From: Onthophagus taurus
Taxonomy: Eukaryota; Arthropoda; Insecta; Coleoptera; Scarabaeidae
Length of the DNA stretch: 64,000 nucleotides
Direction of reading: 5' to 3'
NCBI RefSeq assembly: GCF_036711975.1
Contig: NC_091966.1
Span: 29,023,501 to 29,087,500, forward strand
Shown: in pieces, positions 54,601 through 64,000 of the stretch
How positions within the stretch are numbered: the stretch's first letter is position 1
Layout of the letters: each line of letters opens with the position of its first letter
The notes under the pieces: model-generated
Database searches by the model: none
What the model was told of the DNA's origin: nothing
What the model saw: the letters and a program-made list of their open reading frames with translations, nothing else
Position numbers and translations under genes: made by a program

Positions 54601-57600
54601 AGTTCAATTCAGTTATTCATAGCGACGCTTTTTTATATCAGCTTACAATTAGTCATCCTACCGTTGAAATATTTTATTCATTGAGGAATATATTCTGGTT
54701 TAGCCTTACGCGATGCCTATTCTCGATATTATTTGGTGTTCTTTTTTTTTTGCGAAATGTTAATATTGTTATAGTTGGTGTTATTTTCATAACTGAACAT
54801 TTTTACTTTTAAACAATTAATTTTTATTTTCAATTATTTATTCAAATATTTCTATTACCTAAATTTTGGTTAACACAAATTTCTTTTACCAGTTTTAGAT
54901 CCTAACTCAACATTAACAATGTATTACAACAATATTAAACATTTTCGACCCAATTCCACAGGAATCAGATTTTTGGCCATATACAGGGTGGATCAGTTTT
55001 TAATCGGGAAGCTTTACTAGGATGTAGTACTTGCCAAAATAACACAAGTTTTTTATATAAACATAGGGTAACAACTCTTTTGTTTTCGAGCTATGAGCTG
55101 TCAAAGTTGAGCCAAAAATTTACATTTTATCTTTTATTTCGAGTATAAGTAAACCATAGAATTTGAATTTTTGTATGTATGTACTACTGGCTGATACCTT
55201 ATTTTCAACCATACCTTAAACTTCCCTAGCACCCTCTAAGGGGATGCAATTCACCATCCCCTTGATTTATTTTATAAGAACTTTTTAACGCTATGTAATA
55301 TTAACATAAAAAAATATGGGTTATAAGCACATACTTTAGTGGTACTTTTTTGTCTCTTTAGTATTTTCTTTAAGGTGGCGATTCGAACCTCTTGGGTTCA
55401 TAAAATTGATAAAAAAATCGGTTTGATTTCGTCAGTCAATGATTAATATTTCAACAATATTCATGCATTTAATTTTACAACATTACTTCACTTGATTAAT
55501 TCGTCACTTGATTATATTCTATACAGGGTGTTTCGGTGACTCGGGGAATAAATTTAACCACATATACTAGAGTGAAAATGATGACGATTCATGTAAAAAA
55601 AAATAGTAAAAGTCTTCAAATTTCAAAGATACAGGCCATCAAAGTTAGGAAATTTTAACACATTTTTCCAAATATCTTAAACACTATTTACAGTAAAGCG
55701 CTGAAATTTACAGTATAAATCAATGTCGTGTAAAATTGTTAGGCAATTTATGAGTTGGATCGGTCCGCGGGAACAATGCTTACCGGCTGTTCCTAAAGTT
55801 TGTTTGCTCAGAACTTTTTTATTCTTTCATAACCCTACATTTATTTTTGCAGTTTCTAATAGTAAATTTAGTTTAGAAACTTTTATTACTCTTAGATAAT
55901 ATTCATAAAAATCACCGTTTTCGTGTTAAATCCAAAAATGTTGAGTTCCGATTTCAATAGTGCTACTACTAAAAAAAAGAAATCTATTACAACAATATTA
56001 AACATTTTCGACCCAATTCCACAGGAATCAGATTTTTGGCCATATACAGGGTGGATCAGTTTTTAATCGGGAAGCTTTACTAGGATGTAGTACTTGCCAA
56101 AATAACACAAGTTTTTTATATAAACATAGGGTAACAACTCTTTTGTTTTCGAGCTATGAGCTGTCAAAGTTGAGCCAAAAATTTACATTTTATCTTTTAT
56201 TTCGAGTATAAGTAAACCATAGAATTTGAATTTTTGTATGTATGTACTACTGGCTGATACCTTATTTTCAACCATACCTTAAACTTCCCTAGCACCCTCT
56301 AAGGGGATGCAATTCACCATCCCCTTGATTTATTTTATAAGAACTTTTTAACGCTATGTAATATTAACATAAAAAAATATGGGTTATAAGCACATACTTT
56401 AGTGGTACTTTTTTGTCTCTTTAGTATTTTCTTTAAGGTGGCGATTCGAACCTCTTGGGTTCATAAAATTGATAAAAAAATCGGTTTGATTTCGTCAGTC
56501 AATGATTAATATTTCAACAATATTCATGCATTTAATTTTACAACATTACTTCACTTGATTAATTCGTCACTTGATTATATTCTATACAGGGTGTTTCGGT
56601 GACTCGGGGAATAAATTTAACCACATATACTAGAGTGAAAATGATGACGATTCATGTAAAAAAAAATAGTAAAAGTCTTCAAATTTCAAAGATACAGGCC
56701 ATCAAAGTTAGGAAATTTTAACACATTTTTCCAAATATCTTAAACACTATTTACAGTAAAGCGCTGAAATTTACAGTATAAATCAATGTCGTGTAAAATT
56801 GTTAGGCAATTTATGAGTTGGATCGGTCCGCGGGAACAATGCTTACCGGCTGTTCCTAAAGTTTGTTTGCTCAGAACTTTTTTATTCTTTCATAACCCTA
56901 CATTTATTTTTGCAGTTTCTAATAGTAAATTTAGTTTAGAAACTTTTATTACTCTTAGATAATATTCATAAAAATCACCGTTTTCGTGTTAAATCCAAAA
57001 ATGTTGAGTTCCGATTTCAATAGTGCTACTACTAAAAAAAAGAAATCTAAGTTTTTGAACATCCTTTAGTATTTTTTATTACTTGTCTTGTTATTTTATG
57101 TACTTTTTTTATTATTCCTGTTAGTGTTGATTTCTAATTTATTGTTTTTGAGTTCTTTTATTAAACCAACTAAAACAAATTAAAAATGTGATTTAGCTAA
57201 ATCTACACTTGGACATGTTGCATACATAATAGTTATGACAGCTCAGTTCGATTTTCACTTGTCATTGCTAATTCAAATTATTTATTTATTTATTTTTTTT
57301 AGTGTTATTGAATTCGGAGCCTAACATTTTTGCATTTAATACGGAAACGGTGGTTTTTATCAATATTCTCTAAGAGTGATAAAAGTTTCTAAACTAAATT
57401 TACTATTAGAAAATGCAAAAATGTAGGGTAATGATAGGATAAAAAAGTTCTGAGCAAACAAACTTTATGAACAGCCTGTATAGCATTGTTCCCGCGTACC
57501 GATCCAACTCAAAAATTGCCTAATGATTTTACGTGATGTTAGTTTACGCTGTACCAAATTTCAACGCTTTACCATAAATAGTGTTTAAGATATTTAGAAA

Positions 57601-60208
57601 AATGTGTTAAAATTTCATAACTTTGATGGCCTGTATCTTTGCAATTTGAGGACTTTTACTAATTTTTTTTACATGAATCGTCATCATTTTCACTCTAGTA
57701 TATGTGGTTACATTTGTTCCCCGAGTCACCGAAACACCCTGTATATGATGGTTTTTTATTGTGAAACAGTTTTGTAAAAATTGTTATTCTAAGATCGTTT
57801 TTTTTATTGTAAAATAAAATTAAAGTTGTTATTGATTTTTATTATTTTTTATGATGTAGAACCGTTTTTTTTTGTGAATAAATAGTATTATTGTTATCTA
57901 TGTCTATTACAAATAATTATTACTTTACTTTAGATTATTTATGTTCTTATATCTTGATAACAATTTGCTGTGTTATTTCTTACTTTCTCAGTGTTAATAT
58001 AATCACTAAAAATTAGGGCGGAAGGACTGTGATCAGCAACTCATTCATAATTGCCTACAAATCTTCTATCTGTTATATATATTTATTTACTCAGTAGTTA
58101 AAAGAGAAATTGACCATGAACAAATGTTATTACCAACTCAAGATTAGTAACCAATTTATAATACGTTTTATAACATTTTATTGGCAATTAATTATTTTTT
58201 ATATTTATTTTTTTTTAAATTTTTAATTAGTACCTAAGCCATCTAACTAAAGCCATCTACAAAGTAATTGCCAAAGGTTTACTTAGTACTGTTTTGTCGG
58301 TTTTAGGCAACCCATTTTACACCTTTTCGTAATGACTAAAAATTGTGACAAAATCGCATATCTTCAGAAAAAACACATTCATGAAATAATCACACAGCTA
58401 TTGCACTTTTACGAATACGGAATCTGTTCCTAAGATACATAAGCATTAGATGACATATTTGCCACCTCGTTTAAGTCCCTAATCTCTTCTACAGAACGAT
58501 TTGTATTAAACCCTTATTATGACTAACTTTCGTAATTTATTTCTGTCAGCGTCATGATTATTTTAGAATACTAAATATGTCATTCCGTAGAGTAATATAT
58601 GTACTTCAAGCCTACGTATTTACTTTTTTATAAATATGTAGCATTAAGTCGTGAATGTACATCTACGTAACCTCTCCCGGCGTATATAAAAATTGAAGCT
58701 TTGAACCGCCCCCTTAATATATACGTATTTAATTGCGGCTCGCGAAAAATTTCGAATTTTGAAAAATGGTTCGAATTATCAAGGAGCTTGGCCACCCCTG
58801 GTATATTGTCTTACACTTGCGCTTTCAGTTTCTAAGTGTTTATTCTAAATAAATTTGAAATAGGTAATTTTGATCCCTATTGATATTTTATTTCCCACTT
58901 TTACTTTTACTGTTAAGTTTTTGTATGGTGTTTTTGCTACTATTATTAATATTATTCCTATAATAGTCTTTTCCAATAGCATCCAGAGTTTATTATGTGG
59001 TACAGTATACCACATACCTGATTTTCTTCTCAATTATTTGTGTTAGGCAGAATAAGTAGTCTATAGTTAATCAACCCACTCAAAATCCTGCCTGTTCTTT
59101 GGCTGTATATGTTAAATATATTAAATGTACTTTCTTTTTCTTCTAGTCTAAAATTTCTTTCTTTCTTTCATTTGTATTAAATACTAATTCCAAGTCTATA
59201 CTAGGAATGAAAACTAACAATACAGAAGAATACACTGAGAATTTATCAAAATTGAGAGTACTTCCTAATATGCATAGAATACATCTCACTAAACAAAGTA
59301 TAATCAAACCATGTTGATAACATATGAAATGACATCCTCCTTGATAATCCAATGTTGGAACAGAAAACTGATTTAGAAATATCATAAAAGTAGCAAATAT
59401 ACTTAATCTATAAAATGCTAGGAGATAAAAATTAATTTTCATGAATTAAATAGTTATTTTATGCAATTAGTTACAAGTTTTACTTGTAACACTCAAATTC
59501 ATTAAGATTTTGATTTAATAAACAACTTCTTTTGTATATATAGAATTCTCTGGTATAATTTCCTTCACTTATTTATCAGGATTTTTATGGTATCCATAAA
59601 ATTCCTTAATTTATACCCAAATTCATTGTGTCATAAAAATAATAAAATAATTACTGTCTCTGTGATAACAATGATTGATGATGTGGATCTTCAGGAGTTC
59701 TGTCACTATGAGGTAGATTATGGAAGTTATCACCATCTTCAGAAACATTATCACCTTCACCAACCAATAGTTTTGATTCCACATCCCTTTTACCTAATAG
59801 CTAAACACATAATTATTAATTTTAAAATAAAAACACTTCAATAAAGATTAAAACATTACCTGTTTAGTTGTGTTATCATGAATACTTATTCTAAATTTAT
59901 CTACACCATTACAATTAGCAGAAATTGGCATCGTATGTCTAACAACCAAATCAATGCAAGATTGAGGTCGTATACTTCCTTCAGGATCTGTTACATTATA
60001 TTTATTTGGAGCTGTACATAGAACTAATTAAAAATTTAATTATTAATAAAAACATTTTTATTAATCGTTTATAACTACCTTTATATTTAATTGTAAAGTC
60101 ATAAGGATTATAGATGGTGATGAGTTGTTTGTGAGTATGTTTTGAGCTCGTGTAGAACTTTAACATTGTGGGAAATACAAAAACTGGAATTTGTCGAACT
60201 TGGTCCAT
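48653..60208 (-). CDS. MOSPD1: MOSPD1: MSP-domain ER membrane protein
   Basis: VAP-like protein whose cytosolic MSP domain is held at the ER surface; family members bind FFAT-type motifs at membrane contact sites. Four exons: 60208-60079, 60023-59860, 59800-59655, 48854-48653. Phases 1, 0 and 2 agree. The product is 213 aa, the length I recall for human MOSPD1. Visible: IPVFVFPTMLKFYTSSKHTH then KQLITIYNPYDF at the start of the MSP domain, and KVLCTAPNKYNVTDPEGSIR with QSCIDLVVRH later in it. An LLGKRDVESKLL linker and an acidic region follow. Two C-terminal membrane segments are present (AAIVCIAILMLPT; GTAYALGMLTLLIF). Exon 4 lies 10.8 kb from exon 3 and was joined by protein similarity and phase. 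On the minus strand, AATAAA lies at 48599-48594, 54 bases after the stop. Confidence 0.9.
49040..50010. repeat. Palindrome-rich repeat region, probably a MITE
   Basis: A perfect 20-base palindrome TTACATCACTAGTGATGTAA occupies 49384-49403, with a direct repeat of GAATTCATTACATCACTAG across it. A near-perfect palindrome ATTACAGCATC/GGATGCTGTAAT lies at 49931-49953, and a looser one (ATTACAG...CTGTAAT) at 49956-49983. GTTTCGTAAGA near 49471 pairs with TCTTACGAAAC near 49545. A stretch around 49465-49500 recurs near 63355. Confidence 0.6.
51659..53423 (+). mobile_element. Tc1-family element with ~370-bp inverted ends and an inverted partial transposase copy
   Basis: The ends read (C)ACTGACCGGC beside TA on both sides: left after TA 51657-51658, right before TA 53424-53425. 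The long terminal inverted repeats extend about 51659-52028 and 53054-53423. Next to the right repeat, 52955-53060 is a reverse-complement copy of 52302-52418 from the transposase N-terminal region. The right side is therefore a rearranged, inverted version of the left side. The junction lies at an AAGAC shared by both source regions (about 53058-53062). Confidence 0.8.
52141..52960 (+). pseudogene. Tc1 transposase, disrupted
   Basis: The first frame (52141-52497) encodes two helix-turn-helix units: VTDVARIVTLIEDGKSRQYV, GIPRTTVQDAWNQY and, after a GRRR basic linker, VSERTIHRRL. After a stop at 52498 the catalytic domain continues in changed frames. These hold LFTDESRFCLRSPDGR (first Asp, near 52570), MHDDARSHVARVVNEYLDE (second Asp, near 52732) and a worn LNRxEYxxDQLERRIRR region (near 52830-52870). 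There is an internal deletion between the first two blocks and several stops. It cannot make an active enzyme. Confidence 0.85.
54390..54397. repeat. Left 8-bp target-site duplication of the hAT element
   Basis: GTATATTG, identical to 58801-58808 on the other side of the element. Confidence 0.85.
54922..57047. repeat. Tandem duplication, two copies of 1,063 bp
   Basis: 54922-55984 and 55985-57047 appear identical wherever compared line by line. Copy 1 begins TATTACAACAATATTAAACA and copy 2 begins with the same bases at 55985. The unit includes the CAGGGTGGATCAG repeat and the left half of an inverted-repeat element. No sequence difference was noticed. Confidence 0.9.
56587..57741. mobile_element. 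1.16-kb inverted-repeat element with CAGGGTGTTTCGGTGACTC ends
   Basis: Both ends begin CAGGGTGTTTCGGTGACTCG next to TA. The arms run for about 440-470 bases each (left 56587 to about 57030, right about 57300-57741) with point differences, around a spacer of roughly 250 bases. The left arm is present twice because of the tandem duplication (first copy from 55524). It is related at its ends to the 2.9-kb element in MELK intron 5. No transposase is present, so it is non-autonomous. Confidence 0.8.
58801..58808. repeat. Right 8-bp target-site duplication of the hAT element
   Basis: GTATATTG, directly after the right terminus GGCCACCCCTG. Confidence 0.85.
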
Positions 60209-60885
60209 TGTGAATTTTCAAGTCCTCTTCGATAGGTACGTTTTTATCTTAATAAATATCTTCTGATTGATTTTAGATTAAGATATTTAAAAAATTACGA
60301 ATAAATAAACAAAGAGAGACTTCGTTATTTTGTCATGACCGCGAATGTTGTTTTCTTTCACATATGTTATTGAGTTATTTATTACTAATCATCGTTTTTA
60401 ACACTATTTTTACTCAAATGTCATTTTGACAGGTAGAAACGACAACTGTCACTAAAATTCCCTAAAAATTTTTGATAACAAATTCTTCGGTGTTATTTGG
60501 GTTGCATACTTTGCGCATGCTCCGTATTAATTTCAATGCCAGTACTTATTTACACGAAACGAATGCTTAAATTTATTTTAAATTTTAATAAATAAAATAT
60601 GTATTAATTGTTATAAACATTAAAACAATATAAATTAATTTACAAAAATGCTGATGTCACAAAAATGTAAAATTAATTTGTTTTAGTTATAAGAATAAAA
60701 GAAATTTTATGTAGAAATGTTGTTCGTTTAAATACGCACTGACCTTAATTTCAATTTTAGCTTGAGCCTGCCCATATAAGTTCTTTCCTTCTGTTCCTAA
60801 CCTCAATTCAAGAAGTTTCTTAATTTCTAGAATCTTAAAATATCCCGTTATTTTTAATTTTTTTAATTAAAACTATTATTTAAAA
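60209..60885. promoter_or_regulatory. Shared intergenic region of MOSPD1 and PDCL3 (divergent)
   Basis: 677 bases separate the two start codons, with genes leaving in opposite directions. It must hold both promoters and 5' UTRs, possibly as a bidirectional promoter. No TATA box or known element was identified with confidence. Confidence 0.5.
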
Positions 60886-61766
60886 ATGCAGGTAAGATAT
60901 TATTTGTAGTTATATCAAAATGTGTATTTATGTATTGAATTAAAATGTGAATTAATATTTTAGGACCCAAATGAAGATACCGAATGGAATGATGTATTGC
61001 GGTCAAAAGGTATTATCCCACCAAAAAAGGAGGCTGAAATTACTGAAGATGAAATTGTTACTATGTTGGAACAAACTATTGAAGAGAAACAATCAAAAGA
61101 AAGAGATTTATCAAAGTTGGATTTAGATGAACTTGATGAGTTGGAAGATTCTGAGGATGAGGCAATAATATTACAGTATAGACAAAAAAGAATAGCAGAA
61201 ATTAAGGCGTTAGCTGAAAAATCAAAATTTGGGTCGGTTAGGGAAATATCTGCTCAAGATTATGTTGGTGAAGTAAATAAAGCTGGGGAAGGCGTTTGGG
61301 TAATTTTGCATTTGTATAAACAAGGGTACATATTTGAAGAGTTATTTAAAATGTGATTGAGTTGATAAAATTAATTTTTAGGATACCTCTATGTGCATTA
61401 ATTAATCAACATATGACTAATTTAGCCGGCAGATTTCCAACAGTAAAATTCTTAAAATCCATTTCAACAACTTGTATTCCAAATTATCCTGACAAAAATT
61501 TACCCACAATATTTATTTATTTCGAAGGGCAAATGAAAAAGCAAATTGTGGGTCCTATAGAATTAAGGGGTCCTAATTTAAATTTAGAAGGTTCTTAATT
61601 CTATTTAGTTTGTGAAAATGTGTTTTTTATAATATTGTTTCTTTTTTTAGAATTTGAGTATTTGTTAGGAACAGTAGATGCAATTGAAACTGATATAAAA
61701 GAGGATCCAAGACCGAAGATTAAAGATAAAATGTTCAGCGACTTAAATGATGCAAATGATTGGTAA
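60886..61766 (+). CDS. PDCL3: PDCL3: phosducin-like protein 3 (viral IAP-associated factor)
   Basis: Cytosolic thioredoxin-fold co-chaperone that works with the CCT/TRiC chaperonin on actin and tubulin folding; also reported as an IAP-associated factor (VIAF). Four exons: 60886-60891 (codes only Met-Gln before the GTAAGA donor), 60964-61325, 61382-61590, 61651-61766. Phases 0, 2 and 1 agree, giving 230 aa (human 239). Visible: MQ then [20 protein letters not shown], an acidic coiled region rich in Glu and Asp (about 30-75), [20 protein letters not shown], and the thioredoxin-like core with [22 protein letters not shown] and [16 protein letters not shown]. The last exon supplies [14 protein letters not shown] and a charged tail. 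The exon 3 donor (GTTCTT) is weak but required by phase. No exact AATAAA was found downstream. Confidence 0.94.
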
Positions 61767-62180
61767 AAAGAAAAACCAAAGATGAATTAAATTGAATTTA
61801 ATTTGAGTAATTAATTAATTTTTGGAAAATGCTGTTCAATTTGATTTAATACATACATATTTATTAATGCAATGCTACAAAATATATAAAATTGAAAAAA
61901 CAATTATTATTTTGTGTTATTGTGGTTATGGCATCGTTTATTTTACATAATTTATCATAGGGTTAGATAAAGTACTTTCAAACAAATTGATCTTTTAGGA
62001 AATGTTTAAACTTAGTCTTATTTAATCAAAACTTGGTAGATATTTTTATTAACACATAGATAGCTGTTTAGGATTGTCAATAACATTACTTTGAATTTGG
62101 TTCAGATTGTTGTTGTAATCTGACGCAATAAGATTCTTTGAGATTTTGCGCAATAATGAAAATCATAAGTAGTCGGCCTG
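61767..62180. other. PDCL3 3' flank
   Basis: AT-rich sequence with no recognised gene. The transcript end is not obvious. Confidence 0.45.
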
Positions 62181-62182
62181 GT

Positions 62183-62901
62183 TACCATGTTTATTCAATT
62201 TTCTATGATATTTAAGCTTCTCATTAATAGTACATGGACCATAACACTGCAGAAAGCGAGTTTCTTTAACTCTACACGGCACGTAAAGATGGATTCTGTG
62301 TAAAAGTGTATAGAATACCTCCAATGCCTGGTTAGTGTTAACGTTATTAAATACACTGTTCTAATCCACTGCACTAATTGCTTAATATTCATGACGACCA
62401 CCATCAATCAGCTAAAAATTTGAGAAGGGTTGGAGACTGAACTCTAAAGCAGGAAGATGGTGATCAGGAATCACTAGAGGGTCAGAACAAGTACAGATCC
62501 TACTCACTATAAATTGATTACGCAAAATTAAATTTAAAATTCTGCCATTAAGGTTAAGAACATTATTATGTTGTGACAGATTACAATAAGAGATGGTATG
62601 CAAAAATTGACTCGAATGGACGAAATATTCATTACCACGACACTCTGGGTTGGTTGAAGTCCCCGACCATCATAAGAACATCATCTGGATAACAACCGGA
62701 AATATTCTGAAGGTGGAGAAAAAATTTATCTGCCGCATCAAAACCCAGTAAACAAGAAACATCTGTGAAACATTTCAATTTTAATGTACAGGGTGTCCAA
62801 ATTTCGATGGGATTGCAGGGTATCTCAGTTATTATGAAAGATAGAAAGTTACGGCTTTCGCAAACCTGAGCTACTTTTTTGTGTAACTTATAATAGCGCA
62901 A
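62183..62901 (-). pseudogene. LINE endonuclease (EEP domain) remnant
   Basis: Minus-strand pieces follow the order of an apurinic-like endonuclease of a non-LTR element. DDVLMMVGDFNQPRVSW (near 62635-62685) is the GDFN motif with a catalytic Asp. A frame with MHTISYCNLSQHNNVLNLNG, then DPLVIPDHHLPALEFSL (62412-62600), corresponds to the NxxGRxLDLVxSN and the final SDHxP-type active-site block, here DHHLP. Stops and frame changes break it. The style is like the BMC1/Jockey-like RT remnant at 32.6-33.9 kb. Confidence 0.65.
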
Positions 62902-62980
62902 ACCAACTTTTCATAGCCCTCTTCGTTTTTGATATACAGGGAGTGTTTCAAAATTTACGATTTTCACACACCTTCTGTAT

Positions 62981-63237
62981 CTCGGCTATCCGAAAACGTA
63001 AAAATGGGTTCTAATAGATTTTTTACGTAGAATCCAATGGTGCACGTAGAATTTTTCTAGTCATCACGGTTTTTGAGTTATAAAGAGTTAAGTATTTTAG
63101 AAGTTGAGTATTCAGTATTTGAGTTGTGTTTATAACTCAAAAACCATGATGACTAGAAAAATTCTAGGTACACCATTGGATTCCACGTGAAAAAATCTAT
63201 TAGAACCCGTTTTTCCTTTTTTACCTGGACAGCCGAG
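62981..63237. repeat. Long hairpin-forming inverted repeat
   Basis: The left arm (about 62981-63083) contains GGGTTCTAATAGATTTTTTA and GAATTTTTCTAGTCATCA. The right arm (about 63130-63237) contains their reverse complements with a few differences. The loop is about 46 bases. CAGGGTG- and CAGGGAGTG-type sequences lie just to the left (about 62791 and 62937), which suggests that the hairpin belongs to a transposable element. Confidence 0.75.
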
Positions 63238-63349
63238 GAATGGCGCAAGTTTTGTATAAGTTTTTTATATATCACCACTAGGTTTAGTTAATGAAAATAC
63301 GGCTAGTGAACACTATTTAAAGAAAGAGACCTATGTAATAGTATATTAA

Positions 63350-63400
63350 AAAACAAGTTTCGTAAGACACGCTTGAAATGCACGAAAGAATGAAATGTCG
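63350..63400. repeat. Repeat shared with 49465-49500
   Basis: AGTTTCGTAAGAC then CGCTTGAAATGCACGAA occurs here and at about 49470-49500 with one base different. Both copies are preceded by an A-rich stretch after GAAAGAGA. Confidence 0.7.
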
Positions 63401-63872
63401 AAGAAACGTTTCATGTTTCAATAATATGTATCAGAAATGTTTCTAAAACGCAAATTTGTTTACTGGGAATCTTTCGGAGGACCGCAGACGTTTGGCCCCA
63501 GTTCATAAATCGGGAAGCAGAAAGACCCTTCAAATACATATAAACGAAATTAACTGACTTTGCATATTATTGGAATCACTAGATCATAGAACAAGCCTCA
63601 TTCCCCGTTGTGAGGTTAACCTAGAAAGCGAGACAAATATTTACATTATTGGCAATAAACGATTACTTAGCTTGCGATCATAAGGTTACCAAGGGTTATA
63701 CCTTGACATAACTGAACAAAAAACAAAGGGTGTAACTATATGTATAATATCTCAATTTGCCCATTTGCTAATTGAAGAGAGTTGTATTTTATGCAGTGAT
63801 TAAATTTCCGCTGTTTTAACCACAGAGACTAGTTCTGTATCTGAGTTGTTGATTTTGTAATGAATAATTCTG
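63401..63872. other. Unassigned flank of the right-edge Tc1 element
   Basis: AT-rich sequence with no gene. It may include the 3' part and right end of the Tc1-like element whose transposase stops at 63873, but I found no clear terminus. Confidence 0.4.
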
Positions 63873-64000
63873 CTACTCTTCTGCTGTAATTTTAGCCCAA
63901 GATTCGACTAACGTAGATTTCACTGTTTTCGCATCTGCGATTTTGCGCTGCCGGATTTTACGTTCCAAAAGCTCCCAAACATGCTCGATTCGATTTAAAT
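63873..64000 (-). CDS. Tc1-like transposase, C-terminal end
   Basis: The last 41 codons of a transposase on the minus strand, open from the window edge to a TAG at 63875-63873. It begins LNRIEHVWELLERKIRQRK, the family region PDLNPIEHxW in which the Glu is the third catalytic residue, and ends with SWAKITAEE. The rest lies to the right of the window. It resembles in style the Tc1-like N-terminus at 1-289, but they are separate copies 63 kb apart. The Pro of NPIEH is replaced by Arg here, which may reflect decay. Confidence 0.8.
   Translation of the reverse strand, partial: LNRIEHVWELLERKIRQRKIADAKTVKSTLVESWAKITAEE

Larger units (their letters stand above)
54398..58800. mobile_element. hAT-superfamily element, non-autonomous, 4.4 kb
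   Basis: The left end CAACGGTGGCCAAACTGTGG and the right end, reverse complemented CAGGGGTGGCCAAGCTCC, form the short terminal inverted repeat typical of hAT elements (CAGxGGTGGCCAA). GTATATTG flanks it on both sides as an 8-base target-site duplication, also diagnostic of hAT. Subterminal GCGGCTCGCG-like words occur at both ends (54418-54440 and near 58735). No hAT transposase motif is seen. The interior contains a tandem duplication and another inverted-repeat element, so its present size results partly from later insertions. Confidence 0.85.
48855..59654. other. MOSPD1 intron 3 (10.8 kb)
   Basis: Contains a palindrome-rich repeat region (49040-50010), a rearranged Tc1 element (51659-53423) and a hAT element with nested repeats (54398-58800). 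50150-51650 has patches that look like eroded LINE sequence but no motif firm enough to call. 53430-54390 and 58810-59650 show nothing recognised. Confidence 0.65.

Noticed and set aside
55375-55400. tRNA B-box-like GGTTCGAATCG on the minus strand
   Set aside because: No acceptor stem, A box or cloverleaf around it. It lies in the duplicated transposon unit.

Overview
This is an AT-rich stretch of an insect nuclear genome. The five host genes all have phase-compatible GT-AG introns and insect-like protein sequences, and the rest is dominated by decayed Tc1/mariner-like, piggyBac, hAT and non-LTR elements. A beetle is my best guess from the AT content and repeat types, but nothing here proves the order. 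I see no rRNA, tRNA, CRISPR array or prokaryotic feature, and no sign of a wholly new system; what is new is mostly structural.

Layout. 1-11 kb: a Tc1-like element cut by the left edge, unassigned DNA with three G+C-richer islands, a broken piggyBac, a transposase-like remnant, a second piggyBac-like remnant, and an island holding four CACGTG motifs. 11.0-28.4 kb (minus): MELK, a cell-cycle kinase, in nine coding exons (642 aa). Its introns hold an antisense non-LTR element, a fold-back repeat and a 2.9-kb inverted-repeat DNA transposon. 28.9-36.5 kb (minus): PDPR, the regulatory subunit of pyruvate dehydrogenase phosphatase, in 14 exons (899 aa). 36.5-41.3 kb: hAT, RNase H and reverse-transcriptase remnants. 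41.3-48.0 kb (plus): TOMM40, the mitochondrial import pore, in five exons (320 aa), with nested transposons in its last intron. 48.65-60.2 kb (minus): MOSPD1, an ER membrane protein with an MSP domain, in four exons (213 aa). Its 10.8-kb third intron carries a rearranged Tc1 element and a 4.4-kb hAT element with an 8-bp target-site duplication. The hAT in turn contains a 1,063-bp tandem duplication. 60.9-61.8 kb (plus): PDCL3, a phosducin-like co-chaperone, in four exons (230 aa), head to head with MOSPD1. 62-64 kb: a LINE endonuclease remnant, a long hairpin and the C-terminus of another Tc1-like transposase.

Gene relationships. MELK and PDPR lie head to tail with under 500 bp between coding ends. 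TOMM40 and MOSPD1 converge, with about 660 bp between stop codons. MOSPD1 and PDCL3 diverge from a 677-bp gap that probably holds both promoters. PDPR and TOMM40 are both mitochondrial, but they are 4.8 kb apart and I infer no shared control. All exon boundaries were derived by hand from splice signals, reading phase and recalled family sequence, and no search was run.
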